A stretch of 64,000 nucleotides of DNA, taken from contig JACATO010002451.1 in the NCBI GenBank assembly GCA_018389105.1, positions 2,470,001 through 2,534,000 of the forward strand, in the 5' to 3' direction. Source of the stretch: Nautilus pompilius. Taxonomy: Eukaryota; Mollusca; Cephalopoda; Nautilida; Nautilidae. Both the position numbers and the translations under genes were made by a program. Every line of letters begins with the position of its first letter. Positions within the stretch are counted from its first letter, which is position 1. Below, piece after piece: positions 11,501 through 26,500 of this stretch. The notes beneath the pieces were generated by a model. It searched no databases. It saw only the letters and a list, made by a program, of their open reading frames with translations, and had not been told where the DNA came from.

Positions 11501-14500
11501 TTCTTCTTTTTTTTTACTTTTAATGTAGCAGAGGAAGATATTCTGCTGTTTGGAAAGCTAAAGCTAAATTATACCTGGGATCCACTTCTGCAAAACGAGT
11601 CGTCCGAAGAATTTCAAGAAAAATCGGAGAACTTTACTTCTGAGGTAGCATTTTCTTCTGTAACTACCAGTTGTCTAGAAATATTACGTGCATTTGCACC
11701 ATAAATTACCTTAATATATCGGAAGCCCAGAAGGAAAGTTTTAGCTGACTATGAATAAACGAATTTTTAGTAATGAAATTTAAGTTGAAAAGTACAGACA
11801 AATGATTCACACACTAAGGTGATGGTGGTGCGGTGTGCAATTTACTTGACCGCTGATGATGGACGATATGAAATTATCGACTTGTTTTATCATTTTCATA
11901 TCTTTGTCTTTAGCCTTGTTTTGGAATATTGTTGATACAATTTTGCTTCTCCAGTAAACAGATAACCTTCTAGCAAAAACATTGAAAGTTTACATTTGAA
12001 GATTAGTTTATATGCTGACTCATTTACGTTCTTTCAGATAGATGAAGTATTTAAGAAAAGCCTGTTGAGCAACTATTACAAAAAAACTGAAGTATTAAGT
12101 TTCGGGTAGGTATTACTAGTCTTAATGCTTTAAACACTTTTGTATTCTTTAGTCATTAATCGATCACAATGAAACGATTTCAAAATTAGTTTAGTTTTGT
12201 TTGTATAATATTTTAACCTATTTTTCTAATTGAAGATCGTTCACAATAATGTTGCACTATGTAGATCTAATTTCACGATGCCAAAAAATGGATGGTTCTT
12301 AATTCACCGCAGCTTGGCAGCAGAGCAGAACCTTTCGCAATGATTCCAATAGAGATAGGACTCTATATCTATGCCGCGTCAGGGATCTCTTAGTGTTACT
12401 GGCCCCTCCAATCCACGTCACCAGTGCTTTTCAGCGATAGAAATTTTGGGGATACATCTTTGCATTACAGCATGGTGTACATTCATCAACGTTTTAACTG
12501 ATCTGTGGAAAGGATGAAGCCTTTAATCACGGGTTTACCTTTACCGTGGTCGTGTGATGATGGTTACCGTTTACTAAGTTTACGAACAATCCCACACTTC
12601 CACCATTTGACTCCGGGAGGCGCTCTTAGAAAACTGAAATCTCTCTTCCACCATCATGGTTAACTTTTAATTTGCCTTACGATCACAGGTAAAACCGAGC
12701 GAGCCTATGTTTTTACTATCGCAGCCCTAGTTGGGAGGACAGCCTTGGGCTTTAAACTTATCACTAGAAACCCCATTCTTTTAATGTCTCCAGGGAGGGT
12801 TTTGTGGAACCCACTTCTGAGGTTGGAGTGCGGTTATTTATTAACAGAAAAATACCTGATTCTGTCTACATCTTAACAATGCAGGTGATTTGATTTCTGT
12901 TTGCTCCATTAACAGGCCCGGATCCATTTGGACCAATTTTGAGATCTACTTTAAGGATTACGTTTCCACAAGCTCAACTAAATCCAACGCATCAGTGGAC
13001 AATCTCATCGTTAATGCCACAGAAGTATTGAAGAACCAACTAAAAAACATCAATGCTGTTGCTGACAGCCTCTCACTCAAAGGTAATGACGTCTTCCTAC
13101 AGGTGCATCACACGTGATTTATGTAACTGTTGTAGAGGGGTCATCGCTTTAAATCTAACGAAGACATCTTTAACATCTCTGTATTACAGCACACGTTACA
13201 CCCCGGCGATGTGCCTGTTGTTTTAAGCCCTGAAAAACCCAACCGGCATTTTGGCAGGTGAAAATGACTAATTAAGCAGTAACCGTTGTTTAGATGTATT
13301 ATTCAAAATTAATTATACTGACAACTACCTTTTGTTCTTTAGTGCCTTCAGAAAGTCATTCAACGCTGTTACCCCCATCAGCAGCAGTTACTGAAAAACG
13401 GTCAACATTACCGGAAATATTTACTTCTGTAACCGCTCGGAGCTCCCCGGCTACGACGACGACGACCCGCTCGGAGCTCCCCGGCTACGACGACGACGAC
13501 CGCTCGGAGCTCCCCGGCTACGACGACGACGACCGCTCGGAGCTCCCCGGCTACGACGACGACGACCGCTCGGAGCTCCCCGGCTACGACGACGACGACC
13601 GCTCGGAGCTCCCCGGCTAGGACGACGTCTGTTGGAATACACCCTGAGTCGTCAACAACAGTTCAAGGTAAAGTCCTGTGTCTTGGTCACTGAGAGATTT
13701 CACTTAGTGATTCTGATTAAATGGGCTGAAAGTGATTTTTGTAATAATAATAAAAACGACAAAAAATGTTCAAGAGGAATAGTAGAGGAAGAAAAGTCAA
13801 AGAAATAAAGTTTTTAAAAATTGCATAAATCCCATTTCGCAAAATAAAGTGAATGTCTGGTCTGTTTAATATTTCCATTTTTTGTTTTGACAAAGGATTC
13901 CAGGCAGATAAGATGAAGTGTTTTCCTGATTCAAATCCTGGCTGTGATTGATGTTCTATCCCACATTCAAAAATGAAGAATCTTAATAGGGGGTTTACGG
14001 GAAACTCTTGACTAGCTTGTGACCATTGCTCAAGTACCCACTCTTAACAGTAGCCTGGGTAGCTTGCTTGGTCACCAAGGCTAATGTCCTATCGCTTCCT
14101 CTTCTGGCTCCCTTTATACTTTAAAAATTGAGAGGGTTTGCCAAAATATCTTAATTAGACTTTTAGGATTTCTATCTTTACAGTCCTTCCTGGAATATAT
14201 GCTGGCCTCAGCCTCTTCTTTGTACCTGATAGTTTGTACTGCCTCTGTTACTTCAAGACAACCTAACGTAGGTTGCATGCGTTAACTGTGTACTTTAACA
14301 CGAGGTTTTATAATGATTTATACTTGGGAAACTATGGAAGATGTATAACGTAATATTTCTAATATACAACTTATAATTTTCTTTTGAGTTTCTTATTTAA
14401 AAAAGAGGATGCTCTGAAACAGCAAGAGACAACAGTAATTTTGTTATTGGCATAGATCAGGAGTAGGAAAACTGCGGCCCGCGGGGTCAATTCGTGCGGT

Positions 14501-17500
14501 CCCAGACATTCTCGCACAGAATAACGCACTTAACGAGACTACAATGAGGTTTCGCGGTCATGTTTAAACAGAAACGGACGATAGCGATGGACGTAGTATT
14601 ATTTTAAAGTCTTTTGATATATATTTCAAATTTTATTATCCTAACAATGAGTGCTACAAAAAAAAAAACGGAAAATTGAAGATGAATTCCGTACGTTTAA
14701 CAAGGAATAGACAGAAATATTTATTTACAAATATTAGAAATGAAGCAGTGTGCCTAATATGCCATAACAGTGATGCTGCTTTTAAGGATAATTTGAAGAG
14801 ACATTTTCAGACTAAGCACAGAAGTTTAAAACAACAACAAACTTTTTTTGTAAAACAAACAACCATACAAGAGGCTGCCACAAAGGACAGTTTTGCGCTT
14901 GCTTATAAAATTGTCAAACATAAAGTTTTTTCTGAAGCAGAATTTTTAAAGGACTGTATGCTTGATGCTGTTGATATTGCATGGCCAGAAGTCAGAACAA
15001 AAATTGAAGCTATATCTTTGTCAAGGAGAACTGTAGTTTGTCGTATTGATTCCATTTCGCAGAATCTGTCAGAACAGCTACTTGAGGCTGGCAAGTCATT
15101 TGAGTGGTACTCACTGGCACTAGATGAGATCACTGACATACAAGACAGAACAACTGCTTGTGTTTATTAGAGGAATTGATGATAATTTTGCAATTACTGA
15201 AGAGTTGCTGTCAGTTGAACCATTGAAGGACACCACAACTGGCCAAGATTTGTATGAATGTGTTAAAAACTGCTTGGATGGATCTAGTTTACCTTGGAAC
15301 AAGTTGGCAAGCATTACAACAGATGGTGCACCTGCATTAACAGGAAAACATGTTGGCCTAATAAAGCTACTTAATGACAAAGTGAAAGGTGAAAATCCAC
15401 TTCACACTCTGTTATCATTCCATTGCATTATTCACCAGGAAAGTCTCTGTAAATCTGTCCTGGATTTAAAACGTGTGATTGATCCTGTGGTGTCATTAAC
15501 TTAATCTGAGCCAGGGGGGTAAATCACAGACAGTTAAGAAATCTGCTGGATGATATGGAGTGCAAATATTCAGATGTACTGTATTATAGCAATGTATGTT
15601 GGTTAAGCCTGGGAAATGTTTTGAGGGTGGAATCTGAGAGAAGAAATTTTGCTCTTTCTTGAAATGAAGAAAATTAGTTGTGAATTTTTAAGTAACATGA
15701 AAAAGACAGAATGGGTGTGTGATTTAGTGTTCACAGTTGACATTTTTGACAAACTGAATGAACTGAACATTAAGTTACAAGGCAAGGGTGTTTTTGCACA
15801 TCAATTGTTTGTGGATATTATATCATTTCAACTGAGTGAGCACAAATTTGTGCATTTTCCCTTGTTACAGACAGTCTGTCCCACAAGTCTGTTCAGATAA
15901 ATACAGGCAGCAGGTATCTGCTTTAAAAGATGAGTTTTCAAGGAAGTTTGCTGATTTTTAATCTATGGAAGATCAGTTCAATTTGCTAAGATACCCCTTT
16001 TCATTTAATATTGAAGCAGCATCAAATGATCTCCAGCTAGAATTAATTGATCTCCAAGCAGACAGTACTCTGAAGAAGAGAGTTTCATATTCTTAAAAGA
16101 CTGAATTCTATGCATCAGTCAGCACATAGAAGTTTGGTAATTTGAAAAAGTTTGCCAGAAAAATGTGTGTTCTTTGCTTCAGCATATATTTGTGAACAGA
16201 CTTTCTGATGCATGAACATTAACAAATCAAAGAACAGGTCTCTTCTAACAGACTTAGTTTTTCACTCTGTCAAAGCCCGCATGGAGCCCTAGGCGAGCCT
16301 CATCACTGGTGGCCCCTAAAACCCACACAATAAACCCCCCCAACACACACACACACCTTAAAAAATTGTGCAAACAGTGGGTGTAAAGAAACAGATGGCA
16401 TTTAATTACAGCAATAAAACTAGTAACATGCAAAGTGCACATGGATATAGTATTAACGTGCAGTATAACAATGATAGTGTTCAGACTAAAGCTAATCATC
16501 AAAACAAAAATAAAGATAAATTTGGCTTGCTAAAGAGGTGCTCCCCCAGCAGATGGCACCCTAGATGACCATCTGTTGCCTATAGCTAGGACTGGCTCTG
16601 ACTACAAGCATGCTGAATCCTGATTACAACAAACTTGTGCAGGATTGTGTGCAATTGCATAAATCTCATTAAGAGTTTAACTGTTCAGTAACATTGTAAC
16701 ATTTATGAAGCAACATAAAATTAAATTCAGTTTTATCTGTTACTTTCTTTGTGTACCAAATAATACAGTTGTATAAATAATAATTGTATTTTTGTGTGAA
16801 AATAACTTTTATTAAATTTAGTTTTTTTTGTCAAATGTGGCTCACTAGAGACCTTGCGGATGTTCCATGTGGCCCTCGGGGAGAAAGGTTTGCCCATTCC
16901 TGGCATAGATCTTTCTCATAATATCTAGAAAATATTTAAATGAGAGCTTTTTATTTCAGATCCTTGTGAGGTGATAAGCTTTGATGGTTGCAACTCACTG
17001 GGTTACAGGAAGACTATTTATCCAAATGCATTTGACGATCATGACCAGGCAGCAGGCACAGCACGGTTCCTCAAAAGCATGAAGAGTTTTGTAGACAGTA
17101 GTTGTTCATCGAGTAGCCAGATGCTGTACTGTGGCCTTGTGTTTCCAAAGTGTTTTGCTTCAGGAAAAGTTAAGGTTCCCTGTGGCAGTGTTTGTGAAAG
17201 TAAGATACCTGCTTAATCAATCAGTGTTGCTATGGTGACTATAATAGGAATGTTGTACATGACTTGATTACTAGCATGAAACTAATGTTCTGAGTACTGT
17301 TCATTATATCCTATGTAAAGACATCAGTTTAAACTCACCTGTCATCTGAAAATTTAAATTTAAATCTGAAATCTTGTGTGAACTTCTAAAACAAAACAAG
17401 TACGAATCAGTCCTGACAGATGTACTTAATCAAGTAATAACAATTACACAACTGAATGGTTAGTAAATTCATCATACTAACAAACTTTATGATCAATAAT

Positions 17501-20500
17501 TATGGAAGGAAAAGACAGTAAGTAATAACATTTTGAAAATATTTCTCTTGTAAACTCAATACTGACAGTAGCATACTGGTCAGGGCTGGTTTTAAGAGAC
17601 ATTCAAATGAAGCCTGGTCAGATTCCATTATGGCATTAAGCTTGGTTCATTTGTCCATCTCTATAAATAGACAGATGCTCTAGATTACAATGATAATTTT
17701 TAAAAATTCTACTAACAGTAATTACTGTCTCTGACTGAATGGTCAGGGCTAGATGCTATCATCATTTAAAAATGATAGTTTTGTTTACTTTGAAATTTTT
17801 CTGTTCTTGAAAAGAACTCTTCAGTTTTGCACATTTATTCTATAGAATTTCTATACGCTATCTACCTACTGCACATGAACAGCTTGAATCTATAGGTGAG
17901 AGAAGTAAACAAATACCTGCAGCGTTAGTAATCAGCAGTTCTGTATATTATTGCAGTGTAAAAATGTACTAATCTTGGTGGTGGTGGTGTTTTTTTTTGT
18001 TTTTTTTTATGCAGGAAAAAAAATGTTCCTTTTTTGTCAGCAGCCACATTCTACATTTTTTTCTGTTATTTTAAACAGAAGTTGAGCAAGAATGTGGAGA
18101 GAATGCTACTATAGGTCTGGGAATCCAATGTAATCATCTAACTAACAACCTTGACTGGTGCTTCATTCCTGCTGTAAGCAATGCCACAGGTAAGTGTTTG
18201 ATCCATTTTTTTTTAATGCCATTTTCTTTGACCACATTGAAGTGGAAATACCAGCTGTTTTTACACCGACCTGACCCTGCCACCTTTTAAGAGCTTTCAA
18301 GCTCATCTCAAGTGGAAGACATTGGCTTAAATGGAAAATTCTCAGAGCCTGCCTTTTCTTGGATAATCAGAAGCTACCAAGAATATTCGAACAATACTGC
18401 TACAGTGATGCTATTGCAGCTGGTTTTATTTGAATGACCTTAATATTCCTCTAGATTGTTCTTTCTGTGTTTGGATGTATTATTAGTATATTAAATAATC
18501 TTTTGTCTAATTTCAGTTTCTCCATCAACAATGAAGACAACAACATATGGTATTGTTCTTTCTTACGTTTAAATTTAGCTTTACTAATTTTTGTCAGTCT
18601 AATTTTAAAATTTGAATTTATATAGTCAAAAATGTAAACTGAAAGCTATAGTCAAACTAAACTATAATTCACAATTTCAAGAATTATTCCATGCTACTTT
18701 AGCCAAGAAACTGTCTTATTGAAATTGATAGTTAACACAAGCTACACCATCTAATTCTTGTTTATAAAATGCTTGGTATTATCTGGTACATCTACAGAAT
18801 ACTGCAGCCTATTCTTTTTCCTTGGAGGTAATCTTATATAATGGATTCTAATATTTATTTTCTTTTCATTACTAACCATAACCTGAGTCTTGAGGTAGGC
18901 ATCATTTCATCATTTAGAGCAGACTAAACCCATTAATCTATCTTTGCTCCTGTTAAAATGAAAGTAAAAAGTATTGTTTTGTATCCAAAAGTAATTTGGC
19001 ATGTAAAAGGAAAGTTTGGGAAATGACACTTGAAGAGCTTGGGAATTTCATATTAAATTTTGATTTTGTTTGTATCCTGTTTACAGTGCTGCATAGTGCA
19101 CTGACAAAACATTACATTAATGAAAGTATTTCTCTGTACTTGTATACATTTTGCAGAATAGGATGGAAATTTACTTCCAGTAAGAAGCAATATTTATAAC
19201 CACTGAGATAACTGGTTTAGATCAAGTCTTTTGACAATCTTTGTCAACATCACTGGTGCTTACATAGCTGCCATTTTCCCTGACTTGGGTCTGACTTTCA
19301 TTTTTTTTGTGGCTAGCATAGAACCAACCAACTAACCTATATGCATACTTAGAATTTTAAAATAACATAATCAACTAAAACTAATTGACTTGTGCTTTTA
19401 AAGACAGCATGTTTATTTACAGCTTGCTTTGATATAAATATTCTGTATATGGTACAATTTTGGAAGGTTTATGTAGTGGGCCCGTTTTTCATGGTTGCAT
19501 GGTTCCTCTCTCTCTGTGGGTTTATTGATCTCTGTAGTCAGTTCTCCTCCCATCCCACAGCATTCAGTACTCGTAGTAGAATTACAGGGTATTTGACCTT
19601 GGTGGATATAGGATTTTGTTTGGTCAGCAGAACACATCTGCCTGTCGTCAAATGTAGACACAAACTATTTTGAAAACTATAGACTCCTATTTTACATTTT
19701 ATACTTCCAGATTTATGTGAGAGGGTGACTTTTGAACTCTGCCGGGCTGTGGGTTTTCACTGGACTGTATTTCCAAATTTCTATTCTGACAACAATCAGA
19801 AAGTGGCCATCATAAACTACCAGACAAACATGATAGACATAGTGAGTAGACACTGCTCAGCCAATGCTCTTCACTATTACTGTAGTCTGCTGTTCCCCAA
19901 ATGCACAAAATCTGGAGATCGGATTCCACCCTGTAGAAGTTTGTGTCAGGGTAGGTATACACTTTGGGTAGTCTCTCATATTCTCTTACTGGAATCTATA
20001 GTCAACAGACCTAACACTATGATAAAACTGTTATGGATTCCTAATCCATGACTACATGCTGATGATTCAGAAGCTTTCGGGTTGTTTTTCAGTATAAATT
20101 GCGATGCTTCTATTGATGGAAAAGTCAAGCCAATACCAATAATCTTGTTTGGCACTACTCACTCATCTTAACTGCATTATCAGTTTAACCAATCTGCAGA
20201 AATTAATCTAAGCATGCATTGTCGGTGGTTCAACCTAGAGTTGACAGTCATTTAAAAATAGAATATTTGGAAGTGCTATGCATTAAAAAAGCTGAAAAAA
20301 GTTGGTAAATTTGATTTTATATTGAGAGATTTTCTTCTGAGCAACACAGATGTGTAGTGAGGAATATTTCCTTTCTAAAACCTGTCACCTTGCTGGTTTG
20401 TTTTACACAATGTGAAAATTAGACAAAAGATGACTGCTTTCTGAACATGTGTTAATATGGAACAACAGTATGATCTGATCAGGTTTCTTTGGATGCTTTC

Positions 20501-23500
20501 AGCCGTGGAGCGTGGTTGTGGAACAACTGTCTGTAATGCATTTTCTGAGGTCAACTGTTTTCTTCCTCCAAATATTCCATCATCAGGTGAGAGAACAAGT
20601 GTTTCAATGTATTTTAATTTTATCTGAATTTACAGAAAGTTGGATATCATTTTACAAAAATTTGACATAATTTAAAAAGTTTTTTGTAAAACTATTTTCT
20701 TCAGGAAAATAAATACAATTTTGAAGATTGTTTTCCAAAAGTTCATAGTGATAATGCACACCTGCTATTCTATATGGCGATAACAATCAATGGCAATAGG
20801 ACAACATATATACACAAATAAGAAAACCAACTAAATGTTTCCACTTGATTCCATTAGTTATGGAATATGAAAACCAGCTAAAACTGTATGAGAATTCTGT
20901 ATGCCGCCTGGACACTTTGGTAATCCTGATTCTTTTTTAAAAAAATGAAGGTGGAAGCAATTTGTAAACCAAAGAACTAGTTTTACCTTTTTTTTTTTTT
21001 AAGGCTGTGAGAAAATTGAAATTGGCATCTGTTCATCAAAGCTGCTCTACAATTCTACAGTGTTACCTACCATCCATGGATCCCGCACCAGCCAGCTGGT
21101 GATAGAACGTCAGGAGTACACCTTCCTTTCAGGCACACACCAAAACTGTTCTACCCACTATTGGCTCTTTGGTTGCTCTTACCTGTTGCCCCAGTGTCTC
21201 AATGGTGCACCCTTATTGCCATGCAGAAGTCTGTGTCGAGGTAAATTCTGTATGCAAAATAACAGTCGGACTTTGTAAATTCCCATTCAGAAGCAATATT
21301 TTCTTGACCTTATAAAAATACTGATAAATAATTAATTTAATTTGCAGCAATGCTACCCATAATGTACAAGGTAGCTTTATTTTACCAGGTATTCTAGGTG
21401 TGGTGTGCTTGTTGACCATAATTTCAATTCTCGTTTGATCTTTTAGACAGGGTTCTGTTCAATTGTCTCTACATGTTGGTGCAAGTTTTTGCCCACTTGA
21501 TAAAAAAGCCATCCATTTGGTTTAGGTCAGCCAAGGTGCAGTGCTTCAGCCACTTTTGTTTTATTGCTGTACAGCCCTTTACTTGTCAATCTAGAATACT
21601 AATACTAACAGTCATCAATCCTAAATCTGTCTTCCTTTTTATTACATTGTAATGTATAGATTCTTTCATTTTAGGGTTTTTTTTTTTGTTTTTTCCTGTG
21701 TGTTAAGAATTGGCTGTGGAACATAAGGGAAATGGTTAGGGTTTACAAATACAAATTTGAGATAGTATTTTCCCTGTATTAAGAAGAAAAACAGATGTGG
21801 TAGCCTATTAGATCTGCCCACACCTGTGCGGAATCACCTATTATGTATAGAGTAAAAAAAAACAAAACAAAACAATACTGGTCGAAAGCTAACAGATTAG
21901 TGGTGTAAAAAATAGTTCACTGGTAATTTTTTTTAAAAATACATAAAATGCTGCTATGCCTTTTTTTGTCAATGATAAATTATATTGGGAGTTTGAGGAG
22001 ATGTAGTTTCTTTTAATATTTATTTTTAGATTTGGGGGGAGGGGGAAACCAATTTATTGCTCCTGACAACCATTTAAGAGCTGCTCAGATACTTTCTGTA
22101 TATACAAATAATACGTAGTCATAGATCACAGTAGTATCTGCTGACTCAGCCGCTCTATTAATGATGCAGTAGAGACTAATGGCAATTATTTTCTTCAGCA
22201 AGTGTTTCTGCTCCTTACCCATAACTTTTTGAGACACAGTTTAGCCACTACTTGGGTAAACTTCACAAAATCTATGTAGTAGCAATATCTTTCCACCATT
22301 AACCAATAATTAAAAGAAAAATAAACTCTGCATCTGGCTGATAAATTTTACCTTGTTTGTTTACCATCACCATGCAGGTGGTGTTCCTGAATTAAAGTAA
22401 TTTTTAACAAAGACTAGAATATCATGAAACTCTTGTTTTTAAAATGTCTTCATGATAGTTAACCTTAAATTAATTTTTTTTACCCTGCCTTTATTGCTGT
22501 AGCTTTCTCCAGTAATTGCCCAAATGTTTTGCCTGTGGACTGTGGCAAGCTTATAGATGATGATGATCCATTTCTCTGCATCCCTGATCCCACTGAGGAA
22601 GATGGTAGGTCTGTTTTATTCCATTTCCCTTTTTCTTTATTTCCAGCACACAACATTTAAAAAATAAACTTTATATACTTGTCAGTTCAGTGAGGGTGAA
22701 GTTGGTCGATTGAGATTCTGTTGTAGAAATCTCTTCAACATTAATTTAACTCTTATTTTCCATAAAAGTTTGTTTCAGGACAGGAAACTGAAAGTTATTT
22801 GCTTTATAAAGTATAGTATTTACTGAAGCAGAAGTTTAGAACTTTACACCAAATTGGCTTAATAAATGAATTTAAAATATATAAAATAAAGGGCTCAGTT
22901 ACAGTTGTTTTGTTTTATAGTGGCTTCAAATTTCCCTCTTTATTGTATTATAGAGAACTTTGCAATATTTTCTGTTTTATTTTTATGACTGACTACTTTC
23001 TATTTCTAGTGTCCAGCTGGACAAAAAATGAAACCAACTGCAGCAGTAGAGAGTTTGCTTGTAGAAATGGTAACTGTATCTCCTCAGGGGCACAGTGTGA
23101 TGGCACCAATGACTGTGGAGATTTGAGTGATGAACTGCCATGTGGAAACAGTAAGTGTTTCGATTTCGTAGCCCCTGTCCATGTTATCTATCATGGACAC
23201 AGTTTCCATACAGATGTAGTGGGGGTTGGGAGTGAAGCTAGTATTGTTAGTATGAGAGTCTTTATTTATGTAATTACTGGACTGTGTTGTATTTGTTTTA
23301 ACAATTTACTGTTGCTTTGAATTTTTCTTTCTTGTTATACCCACTCTAAGATAAGCTACTAATATATAAATTTACTTTTATGGTAAATCCTACATCTGAA
23401 TAGCAGGGTATAAGTAATGTTCAGCTGATAACAAAATAATATCTGTCATACTTGGTGAGAGGAAATCTAGCTGCACTATACTGTAAAACGATGCCACGTG

Positions 23501-26500
23501 TCCATCTCGAGTTTGTGAGAAAGTGATGCTGGGAAATATGTTTTATAGAAAAATTTAATTGCACTGAAACTTTGAATTCATTAGTGCAAAGTTTCTTTTG
23601 CTGCCAAACTTAAGGTTTTAAATGTCCTACCTTCAGTTTGTTCATAGATCTCCAAAATTGGTTTCTTTTTTCTGAAGTTTGTGCACTTTGATGTCAAATG
23701 TCATATTTTTTATTACTTATTTACAGAAAACTTTATTAGAAAAGAAAATAAATTAGTTGAGATAAACTAGGTACAGTAAGTTATTGCATTCTGTCGCTCC
23801 CTTTTTTTAGTTTCCACTGTAGATTGCAACTTTGAAGATGGCAGTACTTGCAGCTTCAGGCATGAGGAAGGAAATGATTTTAACTGGACAGTACATTCTG
23901 GACCCACACCCTCTGCTTTTACTGGACCTGTCTTTGACGATACCTATCAAAATTTGACAGGTGAAGTGACATTTTGACTTAGCAAAATCCCACTAAAACC
24001 TGATTAGATAATTGATGATTTATTATTATTATTAAACACTCATCTGCTTTTCAAAAGTTTTCTATTTTAAAAGAATGGAATTTTTTAGATGCAAATGTCG
24101 TTAGATGGCTACATATGGAAATAACTAAATCATTTTTACATTTGGATGACTGTAGTTTGTAACTACTGTATTCATTTGTGGATATCCAGACTTAGTTGCC
24201 TCTCTCCAAATTGTACCTTTCAGATAATATTACCTCCCCTTAATACTGTGAACGACGTTCAAATGAAACACGGCCAAAATAGCATCGCCGTAAAGGGTTG
24301 TCCGGACGGGTTTCATTTGAACATCCTCTATAGTATGAAATCTTTCTCAGTTATGGTTAGGAATGATTCCTATCTTTTAATGTTTTCACCTGGTCCCATT
24401 TCCTGTTTGGCATGGTCAGGGCTTCTGGAAAGTTTTCAGTGAATTCGTATCACCTAGACAAACTTGCACCTGTGTTTGACCGCATAGCGGTGCACTTATT
24501 CCTCGCTGTCTGACCTACAGATTTATGTTAGAAGGAAACAGCAGAAAACTGAATATACGCAACACCTTGCTAACATTTTGTTCTTAGCTTTCAAGCTCCA
24601 TGGTTTTTATTTGCAGGAAAATATTTGTATATAGAAGCTTCTGGGCGGCGAAAAGGCAGTAAAGCTAGAATTGTCTCCCCTGAACTACATAACTCACAAG
24701 TGAACTGTCTGCGTTTCAGTTTCCATCTGAGGGGAGACGGCATTGGATATCTACAGGTGAACCTTTGCTGGCTTTGACATAATTAGGATAAAACTTTTTA
24801 AATGTTAAAGTTATATTTATTATCTGTATTAATGTTCTTTCAAAAATAATTCATATAAAAAACATTTAAAATTACATTTTAAAAAATGTAGATCTACCTG
24901 TCCAATTCAAGTCAGATGACACCTGTGTGGTTGGTAAAGGGTGACAAAGGAAAGATATGGCAGAGGGGACAGGTCAGTGTACCTCCGCAGACAGAGAGAA
25001 TTGTTATGGAAGCTGTTCGTGGCAATAACCACAGAGGAGACATAGCTATAGATGACATCACCCTGAGGACTGGGGCATGTACCCCTTATGGTGGTAAGCT
25101 AATTTCCCCTTTTTTTTCTACAGATGCTACACGGGTAATAGACCCATTTAAAATTTATACAGGTGAAACTGAGGGGGGGTTGACATGCAGTTAAGTTTAT
25201 TCTTTTTCATAAACTATTTAACATTAACTTTGGAAATACCAGACTCCTTCAATAATTTCTCCTGAGAAGTGTCTACAGGTTTTTGTTAAATATCTTTTTA
25301 TTCCTCTTCAGTTTGTTCGTTTAGTTTTAGATGCTTCATCTCTATGTTACAGAGTGTACTGCCAGCTTCAGCCCATGCACTGGCACTGATGATTGCTATC
25401 CATCAGGGAAGATCTGTGATGGCGTGGCAGACTGTATGGACCACTCAGATGAAATGAAGTGTGGTGAGTACAAACTGTTTGTCTCCTCTTGATAGGAATA
25501 TTTTTGTGCAGAAATATGAAACTAAGCTGCAATTTACATTTTGTTGTTTAAATGTTAGTCAACTCAGGATTTGTTATTGCTGCCAGTTTTCTTAATCGCT
25601 GTCTGGAATGTTACATGATTTATATTCATTGATGAACATTTCTCATTGTGCATTTTATAAGGTTTTTGTTTTTAACCTCTCCCCAAGACTGCGACAAGCA
25701 CCAGTATCAATGTGCGATGGGCCTGTGTATCAAGTTCTTTGAGCGCTGTGACAACATCACCCAATGCCCTGATGGAAGTGATGAGAAGAACTGCTGTGGG
25801 TTTGCAGACTTTTTTTTTTTACTTGCAGTCATGAAATTTAACATCTACTTAGAAAAGGTTCACATGTTCATCATCAATAACTCTGTATAAAAAAAACAAA
25901 ATTGTTGAGATTGGGGGAATAAACTTTTTTTCTCTCTCACTGTCATTAATTTCAATATTCTGTTAACCTTTTGATTTCTTGAAAAAGAAAAGGAAAATTT
26001 TATAATTTATTTTCAGTCTGCAAAAATTTCTGGAAACACCTTGTGGACTTCATTTCTATGAAAAAAAAAAATTTCATTTTAGTAAAAATGAAAGTTAAAC
26101 ATTTCTCTTAATTGTCCAGCTTGTCCCAAAGGTCAGTATGTGTGTCCAGATGGAAAATGCATCATGTCAGAGTGGTTGTGTGATGGACAGTGGGACTGTC
26201 ACAGTGGTGAAGATGAGAAGAATTGTGGTGAGTTGTCCTCAGCACCTAACCTTAACTCTGTCAAAGCAGCTTTTTCTTTGCACATTTAACAGTACAATAA
26301 AGGAAATGATCTGACTGCTGATCCCTATTTCTGTTATTTTATTAATCACAGACAATTGTGTGGAGGGAATGCAGTTTACCTGCTCAGACAACACCTGCCT
26401 GAACAGCAGTAACCGCTGTGATGGGAAGCCGGATTGTCCAGATGGTTCTGATGAAAGTCATTGTGGTGAGTGAGTTGCAGTATCTCACCTAAATTTTCCT

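Noticed and set aside
13469-13616. Repeated DDDDR, resembling an enteropeptidase recognition sequence, in the stalk
   Set aside because: It appears only in the frame created by the surplus C. The frame demanded by both flanking exons reads [11 protein letters not shown], so the acidic repeats are a by-product of the (ACG)n runs.
13451-13642. Minus-strand frame with [11 protein letters not shown] repeats
   Set aside because: It is the antisense of the same minisatellite; repeat arrays stay open in several frames.
24146-24442. 98-codon plus-strand frame in the MAM 1 intron
   Set aside because: No domain. It overlaps the hairpin, and flanking exons already match in phase without it.
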